In this document: one piece after another, positions 10,998-22,515 of the stretch
Layout of the letters: every line of letters starts with the position of its first letter
Position numbering within the stretch: the first letter of the stretch is position 1
NCBI GenBank assembly: GCA_020631735.1
Contig: CM036215.1
Coordinates: 10,008,346 to 10,072,345, forward strand
Direction: 5' to 3'
Length of the DNA: 64,000 nt
From: Saccharum officinarum
Taxonomy: Eukaryota; Streptophyta; Magnoliopsida; Poales; Poaceae
The notes under the pieces: model-generated
The model's database searches: none
What the model saw: only the letters and a program-made list of their open reading frames with translations
What the model was told of the DNA's origin: nothing
Program-made: the position numbers and the translations under genes

Positions 10998-11798
10998 ATG
11001 GTTCGTGGCCATAAGACTGCCCGCATCACCACTGGAGGACACTACCCACCTCGTGCCTTGCTTGCACCTGAAGAGCCACAAGAGAAAGCACCCCAGGAAC
11101 AAGAGCAGGCCCCTGAAGCACCAATCCAAGCGCCAGCACCTCCTCAAGAACCCGAGCCTGAAGAAGACCCTGAGATCATCAAGATTAAAGATGATGAAGA
11201 GGAGGAAGCCAATAGAGGAGAGCAACCCCCGTCTCCACCACATGATGAAGCTGCTGAGGATGTGCCACCTCCTCCAATGGGATGGACTGTGAAGATCTAC
11301 CACAAGGTTGGAGGAGATGCTGTCTCTCACCATCGACTTGTGGGAATGCTCTCTGCCTACTTCACTGATTGGCACCCAGCTGTGGAGTACGTCTGTTGGG
11401 AGTATACCCATCCACTGGAGGACACTTACTGGAAGGCAAGAGCGAGTATTTTTCCTAAGGATAAGAAAAAAGAGGCGTACCAGCTGGACAGGATGTATGC
11501 TCACATGGGTCATCGAGCTACCATGGAGGCTAGCATTGAAGACGCCGCTTTTGAAGCATGTATGGACCTCCGTTACCTTCGCTTTGATAGAATGAAGCAT
11601 GATGTTCACCGTTACTTCCCTCGCGCACACCCCGACCTTGGATGGGACATGATGGATCCAGTGCAGTTGGAACCACTTCCTCGGGTGATGGTGAACTTTG
11701 TCTATGATATGATGGAGAGGAAGCTGCAGTTAGAAGAGATGGTGAAGGCACAGGGGAAGACCATCAAGAGGTGCCAAGCAATGATTGATGAACTTTGA
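10998..11798 (+). CDS. Extra ORF of element B with histone H3-tail-like N-terminus
   Basis: An uninterrupted 266-codon frame lies 175 bases after the primer site and upstream of gag. Its first residues (M-V-R-G-H-K-TAR-I-T-TGG-H-Y-P) align without gaps to the histone H3 tail: R2, T6, A7, R8, T11, G12, G13, P16 and L20 match, while K4, K9 and K14 are replaced. Residues about 25-95 are rich in Pro, Gln and Glu with an acidic run. Residues about 95-266 look globular (YFTDWHPAVEYVCWEYTHP; DLRYLRFDRMKHDVHRYFP) and end in a possible coiled coil. The ATG directly follows a good 3' splice site (branch-like ctaac, then ctctgtag). I do not recognise the globular part. It is the only intact early ORF of B, although B's gag is full of stops. 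Confidence 0.75.
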   Translation: MVRGHKTARITTGGHYPPRALLAPEEPQEKAPQEQEQAPEAPIQAPAPPQEPEPEEDPEIIKIKDDEEEEANRGEQPPSPPHDEAAEDVPPPPMGWTVKIYHKVGGDAVSHHRLVGMLSAYFTDWHPAVEYVCWEYTHPLEDTYWKARASIFPKDKKKEAYQLDRMYAHMGHRATMEASIEDAAFEACMDLRYLRFDRMKHDVHRYFPRAHPDLGWDMMDPVQLEPLPRVMVNFVYDMMERKLQLEEMVKAQGKTIKRCQAMIDEL

Positions 11799-12478
11799 GC
11801 AAACGAAGGCATGGACAAGATTTATGAGACATTAGACCATGAGCCATGTCATTAGAGAATAGGAGTCCTTCATATAATAAGAACGTTCTTAGTAACGTCA
11901 GTTGAGTCTTCGAGTCTATCGTGTGGTTTGAACTTTGGTGTGATAGTTGCTTTATCGTTATGCTTATGTGTCAGTTGGATTTTTGTTATGAGTGTTGGGG
12001 TTTGTAGGCATGTCTACAAGTTCAATTTTTAAGAATAATAAGGGAATAATAGTTGGGTTTGGTGTTGTCACGTTTCTGTCCTTGCTGTTTCTGGAGCAGT
12101 CTGCAATATTTCTGCTATGGTTCAAAAACGGTTCGTGCAACATTTATAAAATTTTTATGAGAGAAACTAGGCTTAAGCATCTTTCAAAAGGCCACTAGAA
12201 TCACCTTTTTATCTGATCTGGTTCGAGATATATAACAGTCACAAGTTAAAGTTTCTGCACAGTCTGGAATCTGAAACAGTTTCTGTTGCGCCTTATTTTT
12301 CATTAACTTAACAACAGAATCTGGTCTTATGGTCCAAATAAAAGTTGTGGAGAACTTGATAAGATTTCCAACCATATAAAGCATGACTCCATTGGACTTT
12401 TGTAGCTCGAGATATGATTGATTTACTGAACTGTTAACATTGATATTCGCCCAGAAAACTTTCAGATCTCATTCTTTA
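11799..12478 (+). other. Non-coding spacer of element B
   Basis: AT-rich sequence between the extra ORF and the Helitron insertion. From about 11,990 to 12,450 it resembles blocks inside elements C (24,260-24,680) and D (about 34,020-34,460, other strand), all with wording like gctgtttctggagcagtctg and ccattggacttttgtagctc. No reading frame is supported. Confidence 0.6.
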
Positions 12479-14194
12479 TCTCTACTATAATGCACCAGTT
12501 AAAATTATACTAGATCCCCCAAGTAAAACGTCCCCCGCTGAGAGCCTGCAATCATTATGCACCCAAGAAAATGCACACAGAAATCCGTCTCTATTAAATC
12601 TAAGGGCTAATAAAACACCTAAACCAAAATCAATGGCCATGATTCGATGTGTGATGCCAGGCTTCTCACCCCGCAGCCTCCCGCACGCGCCCACAGCCCC
12701 ACGCAGGAATATCCCCGCGCGCGACAACCAGGGTTCGACCTCCCTCCTTCGTAAAAAAATGAACAAAATTTTCTTTCCTTCACCTTGTGCCTCACACGGT
12801 CACACCAGCCGCCGCCACCCGAACCCGCCAGCTCGAGCCTCGCCCCTGGCCATGCCGCTCATCGGCCATCCCCTCCCCATTCGTGCCACAGCCCATCCCC
12901 GTCCTGCTCTCTGATCCCCACACCTATCTGCGCAGTATTGACAAACCACGAGACCACGGGACACCATGCCCTTCAGATCCCCACCTCCATGCTCGATCCC
13001 CACGGAGACAGAGCGCAAGCGACGCGGATGCGCTAGGCGGCCTCCAATGGCGACAACCACGAGCAGGAGTTGAAGAACAGGTGGATGACAACTTCCTCAT
13101 CATCGGACCTCAGCCGCCGCCTCACCGTTGACACCCCTCCGCGGCCCCAGATTGCCAGAGGTAACCGCTCTGCCCCCTTCTCGATCTGCGTGAAACCCTA
13201 GCTCAGGGCCGACTCTCGGGTTGCTCTCGATCAACCTTTCGATCCGCGCCATAGGTTTAGGGTTTGCGGGGGTTTTCGGTGGCTGTTTGATGGTGCCACC
13301 CTCGTGGGATTTCGTGTTGTTGTTGCAGGTGCGGGATCATGGCTTGGCCATTGATGCTTGATGGCACCAGGTGTTTAGATGCGCCATGGGGGTGGTGCTT
13401 GGTTAGTGAAGCGAGTTCGCTTGGATTTGTGTGGACTGGATGCAATGTTCAGGTTGCCTTCTGTATTAATTATGGGGCGCTAATTTGACTGATTAGATTC
13501 GTTTCAATCAGTTATATATAGTTTTGATTTTTGTTGTGATACTGGCAGAGATCCCTCTTATTATGTTTCAATCAGTTTTGTGATACTACATGCCTCTTAT
13601 TATGTTTCAGTCAGTTGGACTTTTTGGTGATTTTGCTTCACTGTAAGCCACTTAACATATAATCATTCAGTTTTATACGAATATTGCTACTGCTTTGGTT
13701 GGTTCTATTATTCTTCGAACTCTGATAGGATTACTATGTCCGGTCAAGTAGAGACTACGATAGGTAGGGAAAACAACCTTTCAACTGGACTAGAAAGAAG
13801 CAATTTGCAGAGTCATTGTCAATCTGCAGTTTTATAGTGAAATTTAATCAGTCAGTCATTATACTGATATATGTCATATGTTTTTGTAGTTTAGCTTATT
13901 TACCATTGCTTGTCTTTTTCTTGTCAGGAAGTTCGGGAATGAAGAACAATGTAAATTTTCATTTACGCAAGTTTTGAATTTAAGGTTTTATATGAGACCT
14001 TTTAATGCAGAGTGATCAGTTAACCATTTTGATTAGTATACCTGTGTCTATTTGGCTTATCAGTTAACTAACGCCAAGCTCTTGCCTCACATCTGCTTGT
14101 GTTTTTGTTGGCAAGAATATTAATTGGCTGATTTTGTTACAGTTGCCTTTGGTGTGCCAAGTTTTTTAGAAAATTGTTGACTTGATAATAGCAG

Positions 14195-14780
14195 GCTGAA
14201 ACTTAGCCAGTCAGTAGGAGCTCCAGCGTGCTCACCAACAGGTATGATCGTCATGTACTCATCTTGTGTTCTTTGGATTCGACAAAATCTGCAGTTCCTG
14301 TTGAACAAACTATTTTTTCAACATTTTGGTACTTGTTCAGGGCATTTTTATTCCTACTCCAGGAGACCAGCCTCATTCAACTGGTGAAAATGGTAATTTA
14401 CTGTTTTTTGTGTGTGTCAAATGTTTAGATGACACTGGACAGTATCCTGAAATAAGCTGTTATCCTTATTTCTAGGTGCTTTGGCATTTGACATGGACTA
14501 TGCTCGATGGCAACATGACACAATAAGCAGATAAATGAACTGAAGGCTGCAGTCAATGCACGTGCCAGTGACGATGATCTTCAGTGTATTATCGATAGTA
14601 TCATGGCACATTACTACGAAGCTTTCAGGCTTAATGATGTAGCAGCCAACGCAGATGCTATTCTCGTGCCGTCAGGAATGTGGAAGACCCCTGTCGAGAG
14701 GTGTTTTATGAAAGGCTTTCCGGTTTCTTTTTAAACAGTTGCTTGCAAGACATCTGAAACCCCTTACTGAACAGCATTAA
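14195..14780 (+). pseudogene. Captured fragment of a TGA-type bZIP transcription factor gene
   Basis: Three exon remnants keep their splice sites. Exon 14,195-14,241 encodes the end of the leucine zipper (LKLSQ, then ELQRAHQQ). Exon 14,341-14,392 encodes GIFIPTPGDQPHSTGEN. Exon 14,477 to about 14,780 encodes the start of the DOG1 domain (GALAFDMDYARW, NELKAAVNARASDDDL, IMAHYYEAFRL, GMWKTPVERCF, LLARHLKPLTEQ). In intact TGA factors these segments are contiguous in this order. A deletion in the zipper exon, a frameshift after DYARW and a stop before the last motif make it non-functional. The DNA-binding basic region was not found upstream. Confidence 0.85.
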
Positions 14781-16207
14781 CATTGGAAAGCCCACCAAGA
14801 CACCAGTATATGATTTCCACTAGAATGAGAAGTATTAATGCCCCTTTTGGTATATATGGATTTCCCTCTTGGTAGATATGAATTTTCCCCGGATCTCCAT
14901 AATGGATGGTTTCCCCCCTAAATGATACTACATTAGAATGACCTTTTCCCATTAGACATAGATGTCTCATTTTTCATTAGCACTGACCACTAATTGACAT
15001 ACTACAAAAGATCCTTTTGTTATTCAATCTTTCCCTGCCATCCACTTAAGGATATGACTATTATTCTGCCTCGACATGCAGTGCGCAAACATTATTGTTT
15101 GACAAAAGGTCAGGATTCTGAAAGAAAATCAAAACTTGTTTAGTTTGAGTTCAAGAATTTCCATCATGAATATAGCTGAAAAAATATTATATTGTTGATG
15201 ACCTTACTTTAAGGAGTGTGCTCATAGCAGATTATATTGCTGTATAACATAGTACTCTCCATATTTTATTGCTGTAGCATAATAGTCTCCATATGGAAGA
15301 TGCTTACAGAACTGTTAGGAATTAGGATATTGAGAAATAGCTGCTAGGATATTGCTATTCCGATCTTTGCTATTCTGACTCTTTTCAACATGTGTTATTG
15401 TGGATGCACACACATCACAGCAAAAATGACATAATCAACTTGTTGCAGAACTGCTGAGACTTGAGAGACACTTGCAGACATTCTGTCATCACAGCAAAAC
15501 AATGAGGTAATGAGATGTTACTTGGAGAAATGTTAATGTCTGTTTCTGGATGTATATGCTCCTTTTCTCCACTTTCACAAAAATAATTCTGGATGTAGAT
15601 TTTATGTTTCGGTCTCTGCACCCTGCTTATTTGTTCCTATTTACTGATTAAATCAAAATGTTGATTAGCCATGTAAATTTACTATTTTATAAATATTATA
15701 CAGATTATTGTGGGCACATTGGGAGTTGTCGAATCTCCCTAGATCATAGTTTCTTGCATATACAGTTGATACATCCGGGATTGAACTATTTTTCCATCGA
15801 TGTGAGCATGCCATCTTTAGTTCAGACAAGAGAATAGTTTAGCATGAACTGTGATAAATGAGTAGATGAATGACTCAAGAAGCGGGCACTCGAAACCTGA
15901 ATATTTGGCTATTTGTATTCGGATCTGATCTAATTACAGGTGTATTTATCTCCCCTAACCTAATCCTGTTATTTGGAGGTAATTATTAGATTCATGATCT
16001 TACATGTTTTGAAGTCATGATTGCAGCACACATATCTGTCTGTAGTTTCTTCTTATTTGGCTATGTGTGCAGGATATGCGGGCTTTTTGTAGAGAGCTTG
16101 CAAGGTGCTGACAATTTTCATTGGAGCTAAGGTTGGTATTTTTGTATTAACTACAACCTGTTCTGGTAACTGTAAACTGATATATCTTAAATGATTTGAA
16201 CTTGCAG

Positions 16208-16296
16208 TCAATAAAAGACTCGACGAGTGAGTTAAGCTTGAGAAGCTTGATCTTGATACTGTCGAGACCGATGTTGATGAGAAAGTAGAAGATAAG
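16208..16296 (+). pseudogene. Unassigned captured exon 1 in the Helitron
   Basis: A tidy exon-like stretch begins after aacttgcag and ends at GATAAG before gtaaaag. In frame it is acidic and Leu-rich (KLEKLDLDTVETDVDEKVED) with one TGA near the start. The source gene is not recognised. Confidence 0.45.
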
Positions 16297-16969
16297 GTAA
16301 AAGAAAATACATACTCTGTTTCTGTTTCTCAATTATTAGGTGACGGAAACATTTTTCCCTGCAAAAAACACATAATTACAAAGCTGTGGATATCATTGAG
16401 ACGTAACTGACAGCAAGGATTTTTGGATGGATCTTCACCATGTTTCTGTTTCTCAGTTTTTAGGTAACGGAAACATTTTTGGTAAGTCTAAAGTTGTAGA
16501 AATTTATTGAAGCTTTCCATCAAAGTATACTGCACTAGGTTGGGAGTTATGCTATGTTAAAGTTGTCTAAACTTGCAGTTCTGATACTGAGTCAAAATTC
16601 AGAGGTATTTAGGGGATCTTACCTTTGAACTAAAAAATAATCCTAGAATTAAACTTTTATCTTTCACCATGCACTATTTATATATTACTACGTTTGACCA
16701 GATAATCCTGAATTCCTAGAGCAGTACAGTATATTGTACAGAACTGGTCATTTTTGCAAGAACTTGATTTAATGAAACTTGTTTATAGACCGTTGATTGC
16801 CTTTCTAAGTGGATTTACATATGCCTTTGCTTATTTTAACAACTTAATGGAGAAATTAATCCTGCCCGTGTGGCTTTGTAATTTATTTTCTAGAAAAGGT
16901 AAAGGGCATTATCTAAACACCGTTCACATTTAGTAGCAGAGCAATCCTAACAGATCGGTTTTTTTCCAG

Positions 16970-17160
16970 TAGCAAATAGCAATAGCCTGGTGCAGTTGGT
17001 AAGTGCTAGCTCGCCGAGTCACCAGGTCCTGGGTTCGAAGTCGTCTCTCTGCAGAATTTCTGCGGGGCTAAGACTTTGCTTCGGTTATTCCCTTTCCCAG
17101 ACCCCACTCGTGTGGGAGCCTCTGGCACTGGGTCTGTCCCCTTTAGCAAATAGCAATAGC
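16970..17160 (+). mobile_element. Au-type SINE with 17-bp target duplications
   Basis: Perfect direct repeats TAGCAAATAGCAATAGC flank it at 16,970-16,986 and 17,144-17,160. The 157-bp body (16,987-17,143) has polymerase III promoter boxes near its start: TGGTGCAGTTGG (box A-like) and GGGTTCGAAGTC (box B). Its right part, with tctctctgcagaatttctgc and gggagcctctggcactgggt, resembles grass Au SINEs. It lies inside the Helitron and so inserted after, or was carried within, that element. Confidence 0.85.
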
Positions 17161-17819
17161 TTCAATGGCCACAGTGGAGGCAGAGAGGTGGCGCAGGCAA
17201 GTGTGACGACATGCTCTGCTATTGGCAAATTCTGAAAGAGGTATTTAGTTTTTATTACTCCGCGGCCGGTCTGTTAGAATCATTGTTTGAATGCTTGAAT
17301 TGGATGCATTTTAATTGTGCATTTCTATTGTTCTGGGAGAGAGCAGGTTCAGAAAGAGATGGAGCTAGGCAGAATGTGGGCAGCCTGCTGGATCTTGGCA
17401 CTGTCGTTGCTGCTCACTTTTGCCGATCTATATTGTACCTTGCACAAATAATTTTCAGGTAATGTGAACTGATGCCTGTATCTCTTGCCATAGCAAGAAA
17501 AAACTCCCAACAGATTGAACATATTTTGATCAAATAGATTATCATGTGCCTGAACTGCAAGGATGCTAATTTCTGCTTCTAAGTTCATGTGTGTTGGTTT
17601 AAATGCATGGTATTTTTCAAATTGTGTATCTAATATGCAGGCTGAAAACTTGTCCAAAGCCATACTCGAAATTGTTCATGTTCAGAGTTAAATGAGTTTT
17701 CTAGCTCTATATATTATCAGCTTTGCATTTATTCAGTTTCACACTAGATGCTCACTACTGTTGAATGCTTTCTCGTGTTGCTTTTCCTATTTTTGAGTAT
17801 GACATTTTGTACACAGGTG

Positions 17820-17888
17820 AGGTTATGGGTTGCCGAAAAAAGAAGTTATATTGGTATTGGCAAAGGCCATCTGAGAGCTGTTGCCTGA
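17820..17888 (+). pseudogene. Unassigned captured exon 2 in the Helitron
   Basis: After an acceptor-like acacag, an open stretch reads VRLWVAEKRSYIGIGKGHL and then stops. The source gene is not recognised. An earlier hydrophobic stretch near 17,345-17,455 may be from the same gene. Confidence 0.3.
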
Positions 17889-18030
17889 TCATGAAAATAA
17901 AGGACAGATGTTCTCCATTTCTCCTAGATTTGAAGCAAGTAATAGTTGCATGAAAATATCATGTGGCATCTGTAGTTTCTTTTCTTCATGATCGATAGTT
18001 TTGTTGTGGACTGATGGGTGCGCTTTCCAG

Positions 18031-18181
18031 ATGTGGAATTGCACCAAGGAGTTCATGCGCATACTCCAGCGCCAGAGCACAGGGTTCGCGAGGGGGAGCT
18101 CAAAGTGCCATACGGCCATGGCGTGACACTGCACAAGTGTGGCCGCTGGGAAGCTAGGATGGGGCAACTTCTTGGCAAGAA
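18031..18181 (+). pseudogene. Captured exon of a euAP2 (TOE/AP2-type) transcription factor gene
   Basis: The exon lies between an acceptor (gctttccag) and a donor (CAAGAA before gtaaac). It reads [20 protein letters not shown] and, after an indel of the reading frame, [20 protein letters not shown]. This is the AP2 DNA-binding repeat of euAP2 proteins, whose intact form continues with a conserved Tyr-x-Tyr-Leu-Gly strand in the next exon. The frameshift between SSK and GVTLH destroys the domain. It comes from a different gene than the TGA fragment, in the same orientation. Confidence 0.85.
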
Positions 18182-18820
18182 GTAAACTGACATTAAAAAA
18201 TTGACCTGCATACATAGAAGCGCCTGCCTTTCCCTTTTTATACTCTGTTAGATTTTACATTGGACATGGCGGTGCTTAGTGATTAGACAAACATATTTTA
18301 AGTTCATGTTAGGTCCTTGCAGCTTGCGGCCTATTTAAGGGATACAACAATTCTTGCCATCTTCTTTGGTTAGTTTTGCTTCTCAATTTCTATCCACATA
18401 ATATTCCTATTACTCTTGATTTATCTAGAATATTGTTTATGCAGTTATTTTTGTAATAGAGTTGCTATAAATTTTTGTAGGAGAGTTGATACTTAAGATG
18501 ATCTTCACAAGTATGTGTGGTAAGGATTTTTGTGCTCTAGCTTTGACTATTGTTTCTTTAGTGACGTGATTGTAGCATCTTTCCCAATTATCTGTAAGCA
18601 CGTTTGTAACTGATCCCAAGGCTGATGATCTATTCACTAGCTTAGTGCTCTTTTCGCCTTACTATCTCTTTTATGCATGTATGAATTACATATGTTCTTC
18701 CAATGATATTATTTAAGAAATATAAAAATGTCTTGTATAATCATTTATCTATAATAATTATTAGGAGAAGTTCATCCATAAAATTTAATAATACTTCTAA
18801 TATATATGCATAATATGCAG

Positions 18821-18912
18821 GTAATGAGGAAGAGCGAAGAAGGGTTGAAAATGATAATATCAACAAAATTCTTGTGCAAAGTTATGGGCTAATGTTGAGG
18901 GTTCCAAAATAG
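18821..18912 (+). pseudogene. Unassigned captured exon 3 in the Helitron
   Basis: An acceptor (aatatgcag) is followed by an open stretch of about 30 codons, charged at first (NEEERRRVENDNINKIL), ending at TAG. The source gene is not recognised. Confidence 0.35.
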
Positions 18913-19047
18913 AGAGACCATGTATATTATTTTTTATATTTTTGAAAACATATTGAACTTTATTGGCTTGGTTTGTCAAAAATAATCTCAGATTAAGTGA
19001 AACTGATAAAAGTGTCTTTTTAATTTGATTTGTTTGGTTGTGTGTTG

Positions 19048-19076
19048 CCGTAGCATTAGCACGGGTATTATACTAG
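19048..19076 (+). other. Helitron 3' hairpin and CTAG terminus
   Basis: CCGT-a-GC pairs with GC-ACGG around a four-base loop (19,048-19,064), followed eight bases later by CTAG at 19,073-19,076. These are the standard 3' signals of Helitrons. Confidence 0.8.
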
Positions 19077-19133
19077 TCTTATAAGTGGTTGATAACATGG
19101 AAATCTTAAAGTTTGTATTTTTATGGATGGCAG

Positions 19134-20717
19134 ATGGCCGGAAGAGGAAGAGGCAGGGGTCATGGAGGTGTTCCCCCAAATCCACCACCACCGCCGCCAC
19201 CCACTATTGAGCAACTATTGGCAGTGCAGACACAACTTATGCAACAACTGGTGCAGAACCAACATAATCAGCCAGCTGCTGGGGCACAACCACGTGATAT
19301 GCGTGGTGAGTTTTTGAAGGGTCGTCCCCCGATGTTCATGCATGCCGCAGATCCATTGGAAGTGGATGATTGGCTTCATTACGTGAAAAGGCAACTCAAC
19401 ATTGCACAATGTGATGACTGACAGAAGGTGTTGTTTGCTTCTGGACAACTCCAGGGAGAAGCTCAGGATTGGTGGGAATCGTATGAGTATGGTCGCCCCG
19501 CCAATGCTCCCGCGGTCACTTGGCAGGAGTTTAGAGAGAACTTTAGGGCTTACCATATACCAGAAGGGATGATAGAACTGAAGGCAGAGGAATTCAGGAA
19601 CTTGACCCAAGGGTCATTGTCTGTAGCTGAGTATCGTGACAGGTTTGCCCAGTTGTCATGATATGATCCACATGAGGTGGCTAATGACAATGATAAGCAG
19701 CGCCGCTTCTTGAAGGGATTATATGATGGACTACAATTGCAGCTGATGTTCAATACTTATCCTAATTTTTAGACGCTTGTGAACCGTGCTATCGTGGTGG
19801 ATAACAAGCGCAAGGAAATGGATGCCAAGAGAAAAAGGCTTCAGGGACAGACTTCTGGTAGTAACACTCATCCGCGTACTGGTTTCTAGCAAGGTAATCA
19901 ACAGAGGCCTCCTTTTGGTCAGTGGAATCATGGTCAGGTCCCTTTCCGCAATTAGTTCCCGCAACGTCCCCCATTCCAGCCGCAGAATGGCAACCAACGC
20001 CCTCCGCAGCAGAGTGAGAATCAGCCTCAGCGTCAGGGTCCTTCCAATAATACTCCCATGAAGACCAGTGCTCCCAATACCCCCAATAGATGTTTTTGAT
20101 GTGGGAAAGAAGGTCACTTGTCCTACAATTGCCCTGAGAAGCCCAACCAGCAGACTCCCCAGAGGCAGGGTAGTCACTAGAATCCTGCGCCTAACACTGG
20201 AAGGGTGAACCACTTGTCCTAGGAAACAACAGTAGAGGAACCGGAAGTTATGCTAGGTACGTTCGATGTCCATTCCATTCCTGCCACTGTTCTTTTTTAT
20301 TCTGGAGCATCACATTCTTTCATATCACAATCATTTGTTAGAATACATAGAATTCATTTGTGTGCCATGAAGAACCCTATATTAGTAAACTCACCTGGTG
20401 GAAGCATGCCAACATCTTATCGTTGTCTCCCGATTAGTCTCATTCTAAGGGGGTAGAGTTTAAGGTCTGTCCTATAGTGTTGCGAAAAGCTGGGATTGAT
20501 CTCATATTGGGAATGGATTGGATGATGCAACAACAAGCAGAGATTCAGTGCAAGGGGAAATCAGTAGTGCTGACAACACCGAAGGGAGATAGGATCAGAT
20601 TTGATGTGAAAGTGCAAAAATAGGAGACCGCTACAGTGAACCAGCTTAATGATGGTGCCAACAAGGAGGACTAGGTTGTGGAGGAGTTCCCCGATGTATT
20701 TCCTAAGGAATTGCCAG
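19134..20717 (+). pseudogene. gag-protease region of element B
   Basis: The frame starts MAGRGRGRG with a Pro-rich stretch. The gag core follows (DPLEVDDWLHYVKRQL; SGQLQGEAQDWWES; AYHIPEGMIELKAEEFRNL), then a CCHC knuckle at 20,091-20,132 (C-F-stop-C-G-K-E-G-H-x4-C). The protease segment at 20,250-20,560 has FYSGASHSFIS, with Tyr in place of the catalytic Asp, and later IGIDLILGMDWM-like sequence in a shifted frame. It ends VEEFPDVFPKELPG, which connects in frame across element C to the reverse transcriptase. At least eight in-frame stops are present, several at positions where CAG or CGA is expected. It cannot be translated. Confidence 0.9.
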
Positions 20718-20722
20718 GTATG
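20718..20722 (+). other. Left target duplication of element C
   Basis: GTATG directly precedes the LTR start and recurs right after the second LTR at 28,503-28,507. Confidence 0.95.
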
Positions 20723-22443
20723 TGTAACACCCTAAATTTTGCATTGTTTCAAAATAGATAAAATTGATTTAATTATGTATTTGTTTGTGCATTCAAATTT
20801 AGGGAATAATAAAATTTGGTGAAAATAAAATAAATCATAAGGATTAGTTACATGTTGATGCACTCATGCCGATGCATTTTATTTATTGTGGTGACTGGTT
20901 TTTATATCTTTGCTAAAAGGTTTAAAAATCATTTGAAAATGTATTTGGAAAAGTCATTTTAGAAAATGAAAAGGGAATTCTCCTTCTCCCTCTTCCCTCC
21001 CTTCCATTTTGGCCCGCTGGCCCAAATTTTCCCGCCAGCCTGCTCGCCCCCTCCCTCTCTTCCCCTTCCTGGGCCGGCCCATCCTGGCCAAGCCGTTGCC
21101 ACCCTCCCTGTCTCTATCACTGGTAGCCATGGCCCACCTGTCGGCACCCTCTCCTACCTCCAACCGCCCGCGTTGCACGGCGTTCAGGTGGAACCGCCGC
21201 TACCCCGCGCCCATGTCCTACATCGTGGGAGCATCCCTTGGCTCGAACTCCATTTAGAAGAGCATGGATCTCTCTCCACTTCCCCCTGCTGCTATTCACG
21301 CCCGAGCCATAGCACAGAAGCCGCAACGCAGAGCTCCGCCGAAATCTGCCACGCCCTGTCTTGCCATTCCAGCGCTCCACCGTGGGAATTTGACCTCCGT
21401 CGAGCCCCTCCGAGTCATAAGGGAGTTCTTTGTGAGTTCAAATAGTTGATTTCATCACCGGTTGCTCACAAATTCTGCTCCGAATCGTGTAGTGCTCCGT
21501 CGTCCACCACTCTCCGCGATTCACCGTCTCCGCTCTGTTTCTGTCCTCCTTCTTTGTCGTGGTGAGCAACCCTGTGTTCCCCTCTATCTCCCCATGCCTC
21601 CCTTTTTTTGGTGGTCTCTAGGGCCACAGCCATGACCACCGGCGAGCCTCTTCTGTCGCCGGTCATGGCGAGGGCCGTGCAACCCCTTCCCCGACCCCCC
21701 TATGCCCCGGCGTGAGTTCGCCTTTGTCTCCTCTCTCTCCCGGTGTTCTCTGTGCAGCGAACCGCGCCCCGTAGAGCTCGATTGGGCAACTCCGACGAGC
21801 CCTCTGACATGGCAATGGTGGCGCCGCCGCATCTCCCCCAACTCCGATGACTGCTTCTCTCTCTCCCCCTCCCATCTAATCTCGGCCGCCCATTCTGAAT
21901 CCAACGGCCGAAGTCGTACCGTACCCCTTCGCTCGACTGTTTTCGTAAAGAGCCCCTCGGCTTATTGCATATCCAACCCACCATCCTTGGCGTACTCCTG
22001 GAGTATGCATTCTCATTTTGAAAACGTAGTTTCTTCGGTTTAAATGAAAAATACGTTTTCAGATTAATTATAGATTTGCCACTGCAGTAAAACACTTATA
22101 AAATCGTCGTTTTAGCTCCGATTTGACCCGTTCAACTTGCGTTAGTTTCGTAATTTCATGATCTATGCATTAGTTCTACTATTAGACCTGTTAGGAGCTT
22201 TTGAATTCTCGATTAAGTCTAGTTTAATAGCTAGCTTTTGGAACCGTAAATAGCTCGTAACTTTCGCGTTATAGCTTCAAATTTCGTGAACTTCATGTTG
22301 ATGTGATCATAGCGAGACGTAGAATATTTTTGTAAACTTTTTATCTTCTTTTTATACTACTGGTGTACTGTTCTAATTATAGGTTTGTTTGCTATGCGTG
22401 AATGCTCCTGAAATGTGTATGTTGCCGTGTTGGTCGAGTTCAG

Positions 22444-22515
22444 ACGATGAGGAGTATGTTGGGAACCTGGAATACTTCGAAGATCAATAGGACTAGTAGG
22501 AGTTTATTAACCAAG
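22444..22515 (+). other. Degraded micro-exon in LTR C1
   Basis: Same frame and borders as in the partner LTR, but with three stops where the partner LTR has CAA or CAG codons. Confidence 0.35.

Larger units (their letters stand above)
12479..19076 (+). mobile_element. Non-autonomous Helitron carrying gene fragments
   Basis: The 5' end is TCTCTACTATAATGC directly after an A. The 3' end is CTAG followed by a host T, with a bulged hairpin (19,048-19,064) eight bases before it. This matches Helitron insertion between A and T without target duplication. Removing it joins B's spacer to the sequence just before gag. The 6,598-bp body has no Rep/helicase frame, so it depends on an autonomous partner. 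It carries exon-intron pieces in + orientation: a TGA bZIP piece, a euAP2 piece and three unassigned exons, plus a SINE. The GC-rich start (12,640-13,200), with a donor at about 13,160, looks like a captured promoter and first exon. Confidence 0.85.

Noticed and set aside
16987..17060. A tRNA gene
   Set aside because: Box A and box B are present, but no cloverleaf closes and the element is flanked by target duplications with Au-type sequence downstream, so it is a SINE.
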